From Holothuria scabra (taxonomy: Eukaryota > Echinodermata > Holothuroidea > Aspidochirotida > Holothuriidae): a stretch of DNA of 64,000 nucleotides. Positions 33,832 to 47,822 of this stretch are shown one piece after another; the stretch's first letter is position 1, and each line of letters opens with the position of its first letter. The position numbers were made by a program, and so were the translations under genes. Under the pieces are notes generated by a model. It did not search any database. It was not told the DNA's origin and saw only the letters and a program-made list of their open reading frames with translations. The stretch spans positions 32,369,903 through 32,433,902 of the forward strand of contig CM074179.1 in assembly GCA_037179385.1 (NCBI GenBank), given 5' to 3'.

Positions 33832-36800
33832 CACCAGATCATCAACTAACAAAGGTAACTACAGTGCTTTTCATAAATTTTCTTCCATAGAATTCCAAAT
33901 TTTCCCCAATATAAGCCATTGACATAAAAAATTAATTTGGGGGATTACTGAAGAATTTGTATTTCCTGTTGGCAAATCTGAGATTGAGGGGCGAACAAAG
34001 ATCGTTGTTGCTACGTAATGTTATCCAAAGCCTACGAAATGAGGCTCTCCGACGAACTTTTCTGCAACGCAAGCTCCATATTTTTATATATTGGAAAAAG
34101 GGTAAAAATTTCAGCGCGCTTCGCGCGTCACAAAATACGTCCCTAGTACAGTGGTGTTCACACTTAAAAAATGGTAAAATTTGGATGTTTGCCCATCCCC
34201 CTTTTCGTAAAAATGTCTAGCTACGAACATGTTGATACCTTACCAGGGAAGGAGAAAAATGTAGGCCAGATGCCCCCCTCCCCCACCTTTGAGGATCAAA
34301 TCGACGCCCCTCTTTCTTTAGACCCGTGGCAATAAATGTTGTCCGAAGAAAACCTTTCAGCTTCCCTCTCCATCCTTCAGTCGAAAACAGCTTCATACCT
34401 GTACGCTTTACGTATTTAAAGGTTTTTATCCTTTAGTTATTCCTTTAAACTAGTCCGAATTAAATGAGGTGATAATCGTTGACTGCACTTTGTAAACGAA
34501 ATTTTGCTCGATGGTTCGGCCTTAAAGAATTAATGGGGTACAAGTAGGTTAAGGAATCCTGCTTCAAAAAGGATAATTAAATGCCAGTTGTTGTTTTTGT
34601 CTTAAACCAAGCCAGGATTAGTACAGCCTTTAATTGAAAACTATAACAAACTTTAGATTTGTAACTGTTGTGTTGAATTTTTAGGGTGTTTAGACCTTGC
34701 TGACATTAACGTCCCAATAACAACGAAAACAAGTAATTATAGGGGTCCTTTTGAGAAGATAGCAGAGAATGGAAAGAAAGCGATTTAATTGTAGGTCTGA
34801 TATGCTACTTCACCTTTTACACATATCAAACCAGTAGCATTACAAGAGGGGATTGCCACAACCCCAAATGGGCTCTTTGCAAGTTTTACGCCCCCCCCCC
34901 CCCCGCCTCAAGAGGTCGGATTGCCCCTAACACACAGATACACAAAAATGTTTCGGTATGAAAACGTGTAATTGATAAGTTTCAATGACAGCACACTTTA
35001 TTCTACCTCTTTAAAATGTGGAAATAGAATCTTAAGCAGGTTCATAATTCGTCATTTTTCTGCGAATTATTAAATTGTTAAGATCCGATAATTCATCAAC
35101 TTTCTGCAAAATGTAGAATTGGTGAGATATTTTAAATGTGTAATTTAATATTTTTCTGCAAAATGTTGAATTGCTTAGATCCAATAACTGAGTAATTCAT
35201 CAGTATTCTGCAAAATGTTGATTTGCTAACATCTGGTCAGTGTGGGATTCGTGATTTTTCTGCAAATTGGTTAATTGTTGAGATCCGATAAATGTGTAAT
35301 TAAACATTTATCTGCATAATGGTGAATTGTCGAAATCCGTTAGGTCTATAATTCATCAATTTTCTGCAAAATTTAGAATTGTTAAGATCCATTAACTGTG
35401 TAATTCATCAATTTTCTGCAAAATGTAGAATTGGTGAGATCTTTAATATGTGTAATTTAATAGTTTTCTGCAAAGTGTTGAATGGCTTAGATCCAATAAC
35501 TGAGTAATTCATCAGTTTTCTGCAAAATGTTGATTTGCTAACATCTGGTAAGTGTGGAATTCGTGATTTTTCTGCAAATTGGTTAATTGTTGAGATCCGA
35601 TAAAAGTGCAATTAAACACTTATCTGCAAAATGGCGAATTGTCGAAATCCGTTAAGTCTGTGATTCATCATTTTTTTGCAAAATGTTGAATTGATTACTT
35701 GTGATAAGTAGGTAATTCATCAATTTTCTGCAAAATGTTGAATTGTTGAAATATGGTAAGTTTGTAATTCATCACTTAACTGCAAAATGTTACGATAATA
35801 AGTGAATATTTCATCATTTTGTTGCAAAATGTTAAGATAACATAGGATCTAAGTTTGTAATTTGACGGCACCTTAACGTTTCCATAGAATACTGATGAAT
35901 TACTCAGTTATTGGATCTAAGCAATTCAACATTTTGCAGAAAAATATTAAATTACACATTTAAAATATCTCACCAATTCTACATTTTGCAGAAAGTTGAT
36001 GAATTATCGGATCTTAACAATTTAACAATTCGCAGAAAAATGACGAATTACGAACCTGCTTAAGATTCTGTTTCCACATTTTAAAGAGGTAGAATAAAGT
36101 GTGCTGTCATTGAAACTTAGACACGTTTTCATACCGAAACATTTTCGTGTATCTGTGTGTTAGGGGCAATCCGACCTCTTGAGGCAGGGGGGGGGGGGCG
36201 TAAAACTTGCAAAAGGCCCATTTGGGGTTGTGGCAATCCCCTCTTGTAATGCTACTGGTTTGATATGTGTAAAAGGTGTAGTAGCATATCAGACTCTACA
36301 ATTAAATCACTTTCTTTCCATTCTCTGCTACCTTCTCAAAAGGACCCCTGTAATTACTTGTCTTCGTTGTTATTGGGACGTTAATGTCAGCAAGGTCTAA
36401 ACACCCTAAAAATTGAACACAACAGCTACAAATCTAAAGTTTGTTAGAGTTTTCACTTAAAGGCTGTACTAATCCAGGCTTGGTCTAAGACAAAAACAAC
36501 AACTGGTATTTAATTATCCTTTTTGAAGCAGGATTCCTTAACCTACGTGTACCCCATTAATTCTTTAAGGCCGAACCATCGAGCAAAATTTCGTTTACAA
36601 AGTGCAGTCAACGATTATCATCTCATTTAATTCGGACTAGTTTCAAGGAATAACTAAAAGATAACAACCTTTAAACACGTAAAGCGCACAGGTATGAAGC
36701 TGTTCTCGACTGAAGGGTGGAGAGGGAAGCTGAAAGGTTTTCTTCGGACAACATTTATTGCCACGGGTCTAAAGATAGAGGGGGGTTGATTTGATCCTCA

Positions 36801-39800
36801 AAGGTGGGGGAGGGGGGCATCTGACCTACATTTTTTCTCCTTCCCTAGTAAGGTATCAACATGTTCATAGCTAGACATTTTTACGAAAAGGGGGATGGGC
36901 AAACATCCAAATTTTACGATTTTTTAAGTGTGAACACCACTGTACTAAGGACGTCTACTTTGTGAAGCGCGAAGCGCGCTGAAAGTTTTGCCCTTTTTCC
37001 AATATATAAAAATATGGAGCTTGTGTTGCAGAAAAGTTCGTCGGAGAGCCTCATTTCGTAGGCTTTGGATAACATTATGTAGCAACAACGATCTTTGGTC
37101 GCCCCTCAATCTCAGATTTGCCAACAGGAAATGCAAATTCTTCAGTAATCCCCCAAATTAATTTTTCATGTCAAGGGCTTGTATTGGGGAAAATTTGGAA
37201 TTTTATGAAAGAAAATTTATGAAATTTATGAAAAGCACTGTAGTTACCTTTTTTAGTTGATGATCTGGTGTCACATATAGCAAATTTCCGATTTTTTCAC
37301 TTCAAGAGCTCGGAAAATTTGACCAAACTGAAGGTATGAGTGAGCCCTTCTGCTTAGGAATTGCGATTTGCGGCATGCGAAGTGCCTGGAAAATTTTGCC
37401 TTTTTGAAACATATAATAACGAATAAGGAGCTTTTATTGGAGAGATTTTGGAGTTTCGTAATTTCATGAGTTGTCAAACCACACAGTAGACTGGTTTCAC
37501 AAATAGCAAGTTTCCGAATTCTTCATATTTCAGAGCCACCTGCCTCCTGTAGCTAGGCCACTGGGTGTCTAAGAGAAGGGGGGCCAAATGCAAAATGGTT
37601 GTAAATGTTTCAATCTTTTCAGTTACTGGGAAACTCCAAGCAGGCAGCAGGACTATCTAAGCGGAGCGCCACCATTAGTTGGCGCGGAGGGTACAAGAAA
37701 ATTGTTGACTTCACAAACCCTTCAGATGGTCGGAAACGGCACCTCTCGAGTGAGAATAATATGAAAAATAGTGCAAATATGAAATGACTACATACATCTA
37801 AATAGAAATGTCACATTTTGAGACTAGCACTTACAATTTTCACTTAGAGTAAAAGTGATTATTCACTGTAAAATCCGGGACGTCATATGACATTATTTAC
37901 TGTAAAATTTATATTTTTAAATTTTTGTTAAAATCCCCTACTCGAAATGTTGTGGCGGAAGTATGCTTTCGCACTATTTAAGATTGAATACCCCTTAATA
38001 TTTCCTTTTTGAAAAAATGTAAAAATAAGTAATTGTAATTTCCCTATAAATATTACCTAATAATATATTTCACTACATTACATTTGGGGACAATCAAATA
38101 TTATTAATTTTTTCCAAAAAGAAAGAGGATACTCCCTCTCGCTACCATGGGCGTCGATTTGTGGGGAACAGGGGGACATGTCCCCCCAAACTTTTTTAGT
38201 GGAGAGGACACTAACTTTAAAGTCCCCCTCCCCCCGCTTCTTTTGTGACCTGAAACTTAAAAGTTAGGTACAACCCAAAAATATATACATATTGGTTATG
38301 AAAGGTGTGCTCTACCGATTACGATCGATTTTCTGTATAAATAATTCCACATGTTTAGTTTACAAATCCCCAAAATTTTCCGGCGCTTGCAGTCTCATTG
38401 ATGTTCCTTTTTCACTTGCGTATCAAACATACATTATTCATCGATCTCTATGATTATGTCGATTGATTGTGTGCATAGGGCTGCAGGTGTGGTTATGAAG
38501 GAGCACAACATTTTGGAATTTGAAGAAGAGGAATCGTCCACTTCTATGTTTTAATGAAATCTGTAATCTTTAGTGAATAACCAGCCTGGCAGGCTAAAAA
38601 AGGCAAACGCATTTTAGGGAAACTGAAAATGCCTCGGTGCACAGTCTGCAGGCAACTTTTTCAAAAAATAAATGATTTCTAATGCAAATTAATTTCGACA
38701 CGCGCACATCACACGTTCGTATAACGATTCGACCAATTCATATTTAGATCATTATCAGAGAAGAAAAATCACACTGATGTTTGCTATATTAGAGAAGTCA
38801 ATCTGGAATTAGAGGTACACCTCCATCCTCTGTCTGTAGATAGTGTATGATGAGGTGTCGTTCGAAAGGACATATTTTACTTTTTCTTTGTATCAGCAAT
38901 CTTACACCGGTAGGCCTATGCAACGGTGTCTCAGTAGCACCAGTGGGTACCACCCATTCCCCCATCGATCTGTGATTTTCTCGCAGTAGACTGAAGTGTG
39001 CTTTTCATCAGTTCATGGATTTATCTTACCTTCCTTTAAAAAATTTTCTTTACTATTAAACTTTTGCAAAAATCCTTCGCAAACTATCACAATTTACGTT
39101 GTGATTCTATTCACTTATAGTACACCCGATAAATTCACATCGACTGTATAGTCCGTTGAAGTAATTATCCACACCATCAAGATCATGTTTTTAAGACTTT
39201 GGAGTTTCCTAGTAACTCAAAATATTGAAATATTTAGCACCGTTTTGCATTTGGGCCCCTTCTCTCAGGCACCCAGTGGCGTAGCCAGCGGCTGCGCCAG
39301 AATGTCAAATTAAGGGGGGGGGGGGAAATGAGGGCAAAGGAAAATGCCGGGGAGCAAAGATTTTCGCGCCCAGCGTGAAACCGAGCGCGAAGCGGGAGGT
39401 CTTGCGGGTGGGGTCCAGGGGCCCGCCTTAGGGCCCCTGGTGGAGTCCAGTGGCAAAGTCCCTGTGGGGCCCAGGGGGCAAAGTCCCCGGAAACTCTGGG
39501 GTTGTAGCATATTTCTGGGTGAAAAATTAAGTCCCAGGAGAGGTATATTATTTGATTTTTCGGTTGATCTAACTCCAAGGTTAACAACTTCTTTTTTTCT
39601 TTGAGAGTATCATTATATTTGCGCGGTGCCACCGAGTACCACTGTACTGGTCAGTGTCTAAACCAGACTTTTTCATTTGGGTGGGGTGCTGTGGATGGGC
39701 AAAGAATTGAGGTAGTGTTAACCTGTAATGACACCATCTAAGCAGAACGCAATCATCAGTTGGCGTGCAGCCTACTTAAATAACTGATGGATGTATGAGG

Positions 39801-40461
39801 GAGAATAAGAAACAATAGAAAAATAAAGAAGCACTCTATGTACCAAACCGCGAACTGCCAAGAAAAGGCAACTTTATGTCATAAGTGATATGCGTACCAC
39901 ATGTAGATTGGAAACACCTTACCCTAACCCGGAAGGATGTAGGCCTACCTCAAGGGCATGTAATTGGAAAAATTTTCGTCAGTATCAATTGCACGTTCAC
40001 CCAGGAGCCAGTGCACTCCCACCCCCACCCCCAACACACACACACACACATAGGCCACATACACTTCCATTCCATCAATTTTATTTGGGGGAGCAACTGG
40101 GGGCAGGGAAAGAATTTGAGGGGGAAATGCCCCCTCATCCCCCTCCCCGTAGCGCCGACAATGGGCGTAGCTACAGGGGGGAAGGCGGCTCTGAAAAATG
40201 AAGAATTCGGAAATTTGCCATTTGTGAAACCAGTTTACTGTGTGGATTGACAACTCATGAAATTACGAAACTCCCAATTATCTCCAATAAAAGCTCCTTA
40301 TTCGTTATTATTTTTTTCAAAAAGGCAAAATTTTCCGGGCGCTTCGCGTGCCGCAAATTGCAATTCTCAAGCAGAAGGGCTCACTCATACCTTCAGTTTG
40401 GTAAACTTTTCCGAGCTCTTGAAGTGACAAAATCGGAAATTTGCTATATGTGACACCAGAT

Positions 40462-42925
40462 CAGTGGCGTAGCAACGGAGGGGGCTGGGGGGCTCTAGCC
40501 CCCTCCCACTGAATCGCCTACCCCCCCCCCCAGCATCGCCCACTGGCGACCTGGGCAAAAAAATTCATTCACGCTGGCCGATGATAATATTCAATCCGAG
40601 CTACCTGGCTACTATGACATAGGTACACTTGCGATAGATCCACTCTGAATGTCGGAATAAATTCAGGTAAACTGTGACAACTCGTCGGGTTTCTGGATGG
40701 ATAATTTCGTAGCAGATTTGGAGTGGCTGAAAATGGCTACGGTACCTTGGTGTGGATTAAAGTGTGCTCCTAGCATCTAGCCTGTTTCTATCTCCGGTAG
40801 GGATTTTTTTCAATTCCTGGGGATGCACAAATTTGTTCCAAAATCATACTTAGTGCGGTGGGTAGGATATTTGAGTCAAATTAGGTTGGAAGGAATTTGC
40901 ACTTTGCACCGTCATTGCTGCCAGTCATACGCCAGTGCAACAACCAAACCCAAGTTGGGTCAATGCAGTCTCAAGGGTCGCAACCTTACCACTATTACCT
41001 CATAGGACATCACTTAGCCCTTGGGAGGGGTGGACAAACCCAGTGGCGCACGAGACGGGGGCAGGGGGAAGACTGCCCCAAATTTCCGCAAAATCTAAAT
41101 TCGGGCAGGAATTTGGGAAAACTTCGGGTAGCAATTTGGAAAAAATCGGACAGCGCTCTAATTTTGGAAAAAAAGGGATGCTTTTTCAGAAAATTCCTAA
41201 ATGTGTCCAAAATCTTAAATTACCCGAAAAAAGGAAGGAAACGTCATATAGTCGCAATAAAATTTTCATGAAAACCCAAGTCGAGATTCCAAAAATTCGC
41301 TACACCTTCGGGCAGTGCAAAAAGCTTTTATTAGTGACTTTTACTTCACTTATAATCACAACACAATGCCCGAAATTGTCGAATACCCAAATTCTTTCAA
41401 GCAAATTCCCGAAAATGGAAAAGTACCATAGTAAGGGTAACATAGTTACGAAAAGTCAAACAGATCAAAAAATCATGGCGCATTTGGAAAGCATGTGGCT
41501 CAAAAGAAACAATCGTTCTTGAGCCTGTTTTTAAATGTTATGCAACACAATACGGTACTCGAAATGGCCGATTATTTTAATAGCTTCAAATCTTTGCCGC
41601 AAAACAAAAAAAAGCTATTTTTAAAGTGACATTTTCATGGAAATTAACAAAGATCTGCGACACATTTGGGAAGAATGTGAAAAAAAAGTTTTCATCATCC
41701 CCACTTCATACTGTAGTCTTGCAAAAATTGCCCGAAAGGGTCAAATATTTGGGCGCAGGTTAAAAAAGATGCTGGGACGTTTTCAAAAGCCAAATTAATT
41801 CAACGCACGGACAGAAGGGTGTTTAGGTGCAGTGCCCAAAAGTTTGCCATCTATCCTGCTCTATAGTCGAATACGGGCAATGGTTAAAAAATCGGGTAAT
41901 TTGTTTTTCGATACTTTAATGACGCAGTGTGATAATGTCTTCCCATAAGTCTGCTTGAAAATTCTTTAAACGCACCTTGTAATGTTACATTTTTCAAAAG
42001 TAAAATCATATAAAGTCGGAAGTTCGGGCAGTCACACAATTTTATCAATATATATTAAATTAGCCAAGAGACGTAATAGAGTAAAATTCATTAGCATGTT
42101 TTCAATTCCATTTTATGGTTTCCCCAGAAAATATGCGGGACCATTTCATCGATTGGTAGTGATACATTTTATCTGGTAATTTTCTGATCAAATAGCAACT
42201 GCTAAGACCCCCTATAAGCCTGGGAAATGCCATTTTCAACTGTCTGAGGGGTCGGATATTTCAAAATTTTCTGTACGCTTCGCGCCAACCAATGGTGGCG
42301 CTCCGCTTTGTCTTTCCGGCTGAATTTTAGTTTGGAGTGAACGTTTATCTGCAATTGAAACTTATAATAGCGACTGCTTGGATCCCCTCTATAAGTCTTG
42401 GAAACGTCATTTTCGACTGTCTGAGAGGTATGAATTTTCAAATTTTCTGGACGCTCCGCGCCAACCAGTGGTGGCGCTCAGTTTTGACTGTCTTACGGGC
42501 AGAATTACACTTTTCGGGCAAAAATCTTCTGTCCCCGTACTGAAATGCTCCCCTACGCCTATGGAAATACCTTACTCATGCGTGCACTGGAACAGCTGCT
42601 TGCAATATACAGCAGGATTTTGGATTTGCAATCCTAGGATACATAGTCCAGTGGAGTAATGAACTGAGCTAATCAGTATCTCAATAGTGTGTTTGAAACT
42701 GAGAAAAATCACAAATTTTTCTTACCAGAATTAAAGACATTTAAACATGGCAAATGCTATTCCCAGCCATCTGGGAGGTGTTAAAATCTAAATCATTTTC
42801 TTTGTACGCTCGGCGCCAACTGATGGTGTCGCTACGCTTAGATAGTAAACTCCAGACTTCCCCCTACAAAAGTATCCAGCCTCCCCATACCCTCCCCACA
42901 AAAAAAAATCATAGCTGCGCTACTG
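40462..42925. mobile_element. Non-autonomous hAT element inserted in U2
   Basis: The ends are CAGTGGCGTAGCAACG and, inverted from the right, CAGTAGCGCAGCTATG. The flanks CACCAGAT at 40454-40461 and 42926-42933 are a perfect 8-bp duplication. Other arms read 'gacaccagatcatcaact' without interruption, which confirms the empty site. The 2,464-bp interior has no hAT transposase. It carries three copies of the GCGCCAAC..GGTGGCGC hairpin (42275, 42451, 42806) and a second hAT-like start, CAGTGGCGCACGAG, at 41041. A 195-codon frame (40935-41522) has no recognised domain. Confidence 0.9.
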
Positions 42926-43548
42926 CACCAGATCATCAACTGACAAACGGTAACTACAGTGCTTTTTATAAGTTTCATAAATTTTCTTTCATTAAAATTC
43001 CAAATTTTCCCCGGTTTAAGCCCTTGACATGAAAAATTAGTTTGGGGGATTACTGAAGAATTTGCATTTCCTATTGGCAAATCTGAGATTGAGCGGCGAC
43101 CAAAGATCATTGTTGCTACATAATGTTATCCAAAGCCTACGAAATGAGGCTCTCCGACGAACTTTTCTGCAACGCAAGCTTTTATTTTCATATATTGGAA
43201 AAAGGGCACAAACGTCCTACTACAGTGGTGTTCACACTTAAAAAATCGTAAAATATGGATGTTTGCCCATCCTCCTTCCCGCAAAAATGTCTAGCTACGA
43301 ACATGTTGATACCTTACCAGGAAAGGAGAAAAATGTAGGCCAGATGCCCCCTCCCCCACCTTGGAAATCAAATTGACGCCCCTTCTCTCTACCCCTCTTT
43401 CTTTAGACCCGTGGCAATAACGGTTGTCCGAAGAAAATCTTTCAGCTTCCCTCTCCACCCTTCAGTCGAAAACAGCTTCATACCTGTACGCTTTACGTGT
43501 TTAAAGGCTGTTATCTTTTAGTTCTTCCTTGAAACTAGTCCGAATTAA

Positions 43549-43801
43549 AGGTAAAGAGCAGTCCCCCAAACTTATTTTGAAGAAAAAGCTAAATAGCAAA
43601 ATTTTCGTCTTATTTCTCTTAAAAGTATCTTTCATTACATTTTATGATTTAGCTATTGCATATTCAAGGTAAACCAAGCAGTTATTTCCAGTAAATTTCA
43701 CATTTGAAGAGAAAAAACATTGTCACGTGACTCTCAACAGCCAATCATGAAACTGGACAGTCTCCTACACTACTTCATTTTGGGATGACTGCTCCTGCCC
43801 T
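43549..43801. mobile_element. TTAA-flanked MITE, copy 3, inserted in U2
   Basis: The ends are AGGTAAAGAGCAGTC and GACTGCTCCTGCCCT. TTAA stands at 43545-43548 and 43802-43805. The undisturbed arms read 'gaattaaatgag' at this point, so the insertion duplicated TTAA exactly. This is the best evidence for the family's target. Confidence 0.9.
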
Positions 43802-44060
43802 TTAAATGAGATGATAATCGTTGACTGCACTTTGTAAACGAAATTTTGCTCGATGGTTCGGCCTTAAAGAATTAATGGGGTACAAGTAGGTTCAGGAATC
43901 CTGCTTCAAAAAGGATAATTAAATGCCAGTTGTTGTTTTTGTCTTAAACCAAGCCCGGATTAGTACAGATTTTAAGTGAAAACTATTACAAACTTTAGAT
44001 TTGTAGCTGTTGTGCTCAATTTTTAGGGTGTTTAGACCTTGCTGACATTAACGTCCCAAT

Positions 44061-45712
44061 TGTAAGGAACACAGCCTGGTCACTTTCCATTTTTATTAGC
44101 TTGTTTATGGCAGGGCTAGGGTATGATAGCTACTCCTGTCCTTGCATAGACTGCATCTGTTCCTGTTATGTGTCACCACATAGTAACTTATTTTAGTTTT
44201 CTTCTGTTTTTGTGTAACCTTGTTTTTATGATGTGTATCCTGCCTCTGTCCTGTTGGACCTAATGCTCTCCACATGGCTTTGGAGGGTAGACAATTTTTA
44301 TGACATGTAAATGAGGTCCAGTTGGGCGGGCTTTTTAACTGTTTCGATTGGTTCAGAGTGCCATCCTTGGTAGCTAGGGCTAGGAATAGCCAATGGTTGC
44401 AATTTTAAGAGTCACATGACTTGACCAGAGATTGAGAGTTTCCCTCATGGTTTTAGGAGAAGGGGAGAGAGACTTGAGCTTTGATACTGAGAGGTTGCAA
44501 GCAAACTGGGAGCTCTTTCAATTATCCAATAATTTTATACTTTATTGACGGGTACTGTGGAGACTTTGCTATGGCTTCAAAGGAGGAAATATTTAAAGTT
44601 TTTTATCGGTGATACAGTTTGGTGACTTTATACCTCTTGGTGTAAATCTGTAAATATAATTTATCTTGCATTTTAGACTGGAAAGACATCTTTGTCAAAA
44701 ATTAGTATGTGAGCTACTGTACCCAGAGCCTCTTTAAAGAGATTTGACTATTTTCTCTTGAAATGGAACCACCTTAAGGAATGATCTGTATGTTTTAAAT
44801 CTTATTTTCAACCTTTGCATATACCTGGGTCATGTCTGGCACCATTTAAGACAGACAGAAGCAATAGAATTATTTTTGTGCAACTCCATTATTCATATTA
44901 TTGCACTGTTATACTGAACTGGATTATTTCTGTTATCTTAATATGGACATTGTGGATATCCCGTTGGTGCACGATTCTTCATTACAAAATTTATTCATGT
45001 TAATTAACCTCTGACTTGAGATTGAACATAGAAATAATATCCAGTACGAGATACTGTATCCAGTGAACCTCTTTTGCACCAGAGTTACCGATATTTTAAT
45101 CCTGTGTTCATTATGTGAAACTTATCCTGAACAGTACCTGAAATCACATTATGAAGGAGTGTAATTTCAGTCTGTATTTTATGTATGCCGGATACCCGAC
45201 TGAGTGACATTAGACGTCCGATGCTTGGCAGCCGATGTGGCCCCTACAAACCCAAGAGACCACTAGATGTCAGATGTCGCCAACGTACAGATATTTCTTT
45301 TTTTTTTGTGCCCACACTATGCCTATGTTATACTAATTATTTTTCTTAAATTAAGAGTCATTTGGCCATTTGACATCAGTCACTTGTTTTTAGATCATAC
45401 ATTTGATAGCACAATGTTTTGAGACACATATTGCTCTATGCTTATCCATGTTGTCATGTGAGTTCATACCATACGTCAGTTTTCTGTAAATATATTTTCG
45501 TTTATACTCTAGTTGCCAGTGTTATAAATTTTCTTGAAACTCAGCAGTGTAATTTCTCCTTGTCTAGCATGGTCTTGGGTCTTCATACTCAACGACCATT
45601 GGAGCCCACTAAATAAACTTGTCATCTAGCAGGTTCGACAAGAACCCTAGGATCGCTGCATGCTGGACACCAAACATCACATCCAGTAGGCTATGTTGGG
45701 GATTCTCTTACA
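44061..45712 (+). mobile_element. Probable solo LTR inserted in U2
   Basis: The insertion starts TGTAAGG and ends CTTACA, so the termini are TG...CA with a 6-bp inverted TGTAAG. It interrupts an arm that elsewhere reads 'gtcccaataacaacg'. AATAAA at 45612-45618 lies about 95 bases from the 3' end, as expected for an LTR polyadenylation signal. There is no internal retroviral coding region. The flanking duplication is not clean (CAAT against CAAC), so a different element type cannot be excluded. Length 1,652 bp. Confidence 0.5.
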
Positions 45713-46880
45713 CAACAACGAAAACAAGTAATTATAGGGGTCCTTTTGAGAAGATAGCAGAGAATGGAAAGAAAGTGATTTAATTGTAGAGTCTGATATG
45801 CTACTACACGTTTTACACATATCAAACCAGTAGCATTACAAGAGGGGATTGCCACAACCCCCAAATGGGCTCTTTGCAAGTTTTACGCCCCCCCCCCCCG
45901 CCTCAAGAGGTCGGATTTACCCTAACACACAGATACACAAAAATGTTTCGGTATGAAAACGTGTAATTGATAAGTTTCAATGACAGCACACTTTATTCTA
46001 CCTCTTTAAAATGTGGAAATAGAATCTTATGCAGTTTCGTAATTCGTCATTTTTCTGCGAATTGTTAAATTGTTAAGATCCGATAATTCATCAACTTTCT
46101 GCAAAATGTAGAATTGGTGAGATATTTTAAATGTGTAATTTAATATTTTTCTGCAAAATGTTGATTTGCTTAGATCCAGTAACTGAGTAATTCATCAGTA
46201 TTCTGCAAAATGCTGATTTGCTAACATCTGGTAAGTGTGGGATTCGTGATTTTTCTGCAAATTGGTTAATTGTTGAGATCCGATAAATGTGTAATTAAAC
46301 ATTTTTCTGCATAATGTTGAATTGTCGAAATCCGTTAAGTCTGTAATTCATCAATTTTCTGCAAAATTTAGAATTGGTAAGATCCATTAACTGTGTAATT
46401 CATCAATTTTCCGCAAAATGTAGAATTAGTGAGATCTTTAATATGTGTAATTTAATATTTTTCTGCAAAATGTTGATTTGCTTAGATCCAATAACTGAGT
46501 AATTCATCAGTATTCTGCAAAAATGTTGATTTGCTAACATCTGGTAAGTGTGGAATTCGTGATTTTTCTGCAAATTGGTTAATTGTTGAGATCCGATAAA
46601 TGTGCAATTAAACACTTATCTGCAAAATGGTGAATTGTCGAAATCCGTTAAGTCTGTGATTCATCATTTTTCTGCAAAATGTTGAATTGATTACTTGTGA
46701 TAAGTAGGTAATTCATCAATTTTCTGCAAAATGTTGAAATATTGAAAAATGATAAGCTTGTAGTTCATCATTTATCTGCAAATTGTTAAGATAATAAGTG
46801 AACATTTCATCATTTTGTTACAAATACTAAGATAATATAGGGACTATGTTTGCAATTTAACGGCACCTAAACGTTTCCAT

Positions 46881-47822
46881 AAAATTCAGAAAATTGTCGT
46901 TTTGCAGGGTAACAACATGTTGTCAAAGTGGCAAAATTCGGAAAACTGCCATTTTGCTGAGTTAGAACATCTCGTCAAAATGGCGAAATTCGGAAAATAT
47001 GACATTTTGCCAAGATAAAACATCTTGTCAAAACGGCAAAACTTGGAAAATTGCCATTTCGCAAATTCTATGGAAACGTTACGGTGCCATCAAAGTACGA
47101 ACTTAGTCATCGCATTATGTCAACATTTTGCAACAAAATGATGTAATGAGTCTTATTTTCTTAACATTTTGCAGAAACATGATAAAATGCAAACGCATCA
47201 TATTACAACAGTTCAACATTTTTTGCACAAAATTTATCAATTACTCATTTATTGCAAGTGATAAATTTAGCACATTGTCAATTTGCAGAAAAATGATTAC
47301 GGATCTGCTTCAGATTCATATTTCCACATTCTAAAGAGGTAGAATAATGTGAGCCGTCATTAAAACTAAAGTCACACGTTTTCATACCGAAGCATTTCTG
47401 TATATCTGTGCGTTTGGGGCAATCTGACCTCTTGAGGCAGGAGGCGGGGTAAAACTTTCAGACTTCAAATAGCCCCTCAAATTCGAATTTGGGGTTGGGG
47501 CAATCTCTTTCTTTTATTTCATTGTCTCAACGATTTTACCTTTGACTTTTCAAAAGCGCTTCGTCATTGATTTGTACATATTTTGTTTTATCCTATGCAT
47601 CACCGTAAGGGATGGGGGCCGGGGGCTGGAGCCCCCCCCCCCTTCCCCGAATTCGCCAAAACCTCACTTAATCTGGCAGACATTGATTCCTCAGTTGGGC
47701 AGACATTATACCGCTTCCATAGAATTTCGCCGTTTACACAAAATGATCTAACTCGACAAGGTGTCAATTTTCTGAATTTTGCCATTTTGACGAAAATTTC
47801 TTACCCGGTAAAATGAAATTTT
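46881..47822. repeat. Spacer S between U2 and U3, a miniature A1-A2-C-A1' copy
   Basis: It holds A1-like units (46881-47060), a diverged A2 (47065-47330), a shortened C segment with 'gacctcttgaggcagg' (47428-47443) and inverse A1 units (47700-47820). At 47608-47645 'gtaagggatgggggccggg' resembles the inverse of 55990-56030. It looks like an older, shrunken version of the same architecture. Non-coding. Confidence 0.6.

Larger units (their letters stand above)
28600..35890. repeat. Fold-back unit U1 (~7.3 kb)
   Basis: The left arm (28600-30949: array A2, then segment C) reappears inverted as the right arm (33545-35890), around a 2,595-bp core (30950-33544). The arms end in the self-complementary word GTAGCTAC at the core (30942-30949; 33545-33552). 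Outer edges are 'tatggaaacgtttaggtgcc' on the left and its near-inverse on the right. Very long near-identical inverted arms would allow hairpin formation or core inversion. No recognisable gene is present; short frames in the arms are listed separately. Confidence 0.85.
35891..46880. repeat. Fold-back unit U2 (11 kb including three insertions)
   Basis: The left arm is 35891-37556 (A2 truncated, then C). The core 37557-40166 is in the same orientation as U1. The right arm is 40167-46880, interrupted by a hAT element (40462-42925), a TTAA MITE (43549-43801) and a probable solo LTR (44061-45712). Without these it is about 6.6 kb. It begins mid-array ('actgatgaattactcag') directly against the end of U1, which suggests a recombination or deletion joint. 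Confidence 0.8.

Noticed and set aside
40935..41522. 195-codon frame in the hAT element
   Set aside because: Lys/Gln/Ser-rich without a hAT transposase signature (no RNase H-like DDE block or BED finger). Likely chance in non-coding filler.
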